Source of the DNA: CBDEUK01 sp965250225
Lineage (GTDB): Bacteria; Pseudomonadota; Gammaproteobacteria; Eutrophobiales; Eutrophobiaceae
Length of the DNA: 64,000 nt
Direction of reading: 5' to 3'
NCBI GenBank assembly: GCA_965250225.1
Contig: CBDFNQ010000026.1
Span: forward strand, 62,001 to 126,000
The first letter of the stretch is position 1. Every line of letters begins with the position of its first letter. Positions 64,000 to 64,000 of this stretch are shown piece by piece. Under the pieces are notes generated by a model. It had not been told where the DNA came from, ran no database searches, and saw only the letters and a program-made list of their open reading frames with translations. Made by a program: the position numbers and the translations under genes.

Positions 64000-64000
64000 G

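Overview
The window looks like chromosomal DNA of a free-living, non-enteric gammaproteobacterium of moderate to low GC. Supporting markers are HspQ, Rsd/AlgQ, YggX, an AlgZ/AlgR-type sensor-regulator pair beside argH, and the order asmA-mutY-yggX-tRNA-Phe, which is also found in pseudomonads. The genus cannot be named from the sequence alone. There is no phage, transposase, rRNA operon or CRISPR array. What is accessory is a dense set of small non-coding repeat elements and one large pilus locus.

Layout. 1-9.5 kb: end of priA, a periplasmic rhodanese, argS with a SPOR-domain gene, a degenerate receiver protein, an MBL-fold hydrolase, thiS-thiG-trmB, a yrfG-like phosphatase, cysQ and an AT-rich lipoprotein gene. 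9.5-16.9 kb: tRNA-Phe followed by tandem repeats that resemble it, then yggX, mutY, a multiply frameshifted asmA with a long Ala/Lys/Glu/Gln helical tail, and argH. 17-25 kb: algZ/algR-like pair, gshA, rsmE, a 300-bp MITE-like element, hspQ, a TerB-like gene, rsd, a membrane Ser/Thr kinase and a DUF4124-like gene. 25-47.4 kb: an MSHA-like type IV pilus locus (mshM, L, N, E, G, I, J, K homologues, three prepilin-like genes, an ABC exporter, a class III cyclase, a histidine kinase and a sigma-54 activator). 47.6-51.5 kb: the activated-methyl cycle genes metF, ahcY and metK, with an SAH riboswitch in front of ahcY. 51.7-59.5 kb: a thioredoxin-like gene and a carbon cluster tkt-gap-pgk-pyk-fba. 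59.5-64 kb: a small unknown gene, a fused HigB-HigA, rhomboid protease, carbonic anhydrase, purC, a VOC protein and the 3' part of an alpha/beta hydrolase.

How it works together. The pilus genes run almost entirely on the minus strand. They are headed by a sigma-54-dependent response regulator, and one prepilin gene has a near-perfect -24/-12 promoter, so the locus carries its own control circuit; an orphan histidine kinase inside it is the natural candidate partner. The methyl-cycle genes are tied to S-adenosylhomocysteine sensing through the riboswitch.

The most unusual signal is in the gaps between genes. At least eight intergenic patches carry short perfect or near-perfect hairpins whose loops show GGA (AGGA, TGGA, CGGA) on one strand, with stems that vary freely from copy to copy. 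About 20 can be picked out by eye. Several patches are bounded by imperfect inverted repeats like MITEs. GGA in a hairpin loop is the recognition element of CsrA/RsmA proteins, so these arrays could be mobile RsmA/CsrA decoys; that is inference. Separate palindromic repeats (the ITPVSSR/RRRPVSS type and a GGGTCAG type) border and invade pilus-locus genes, and one long inverted pair brackets the cyclase gene.
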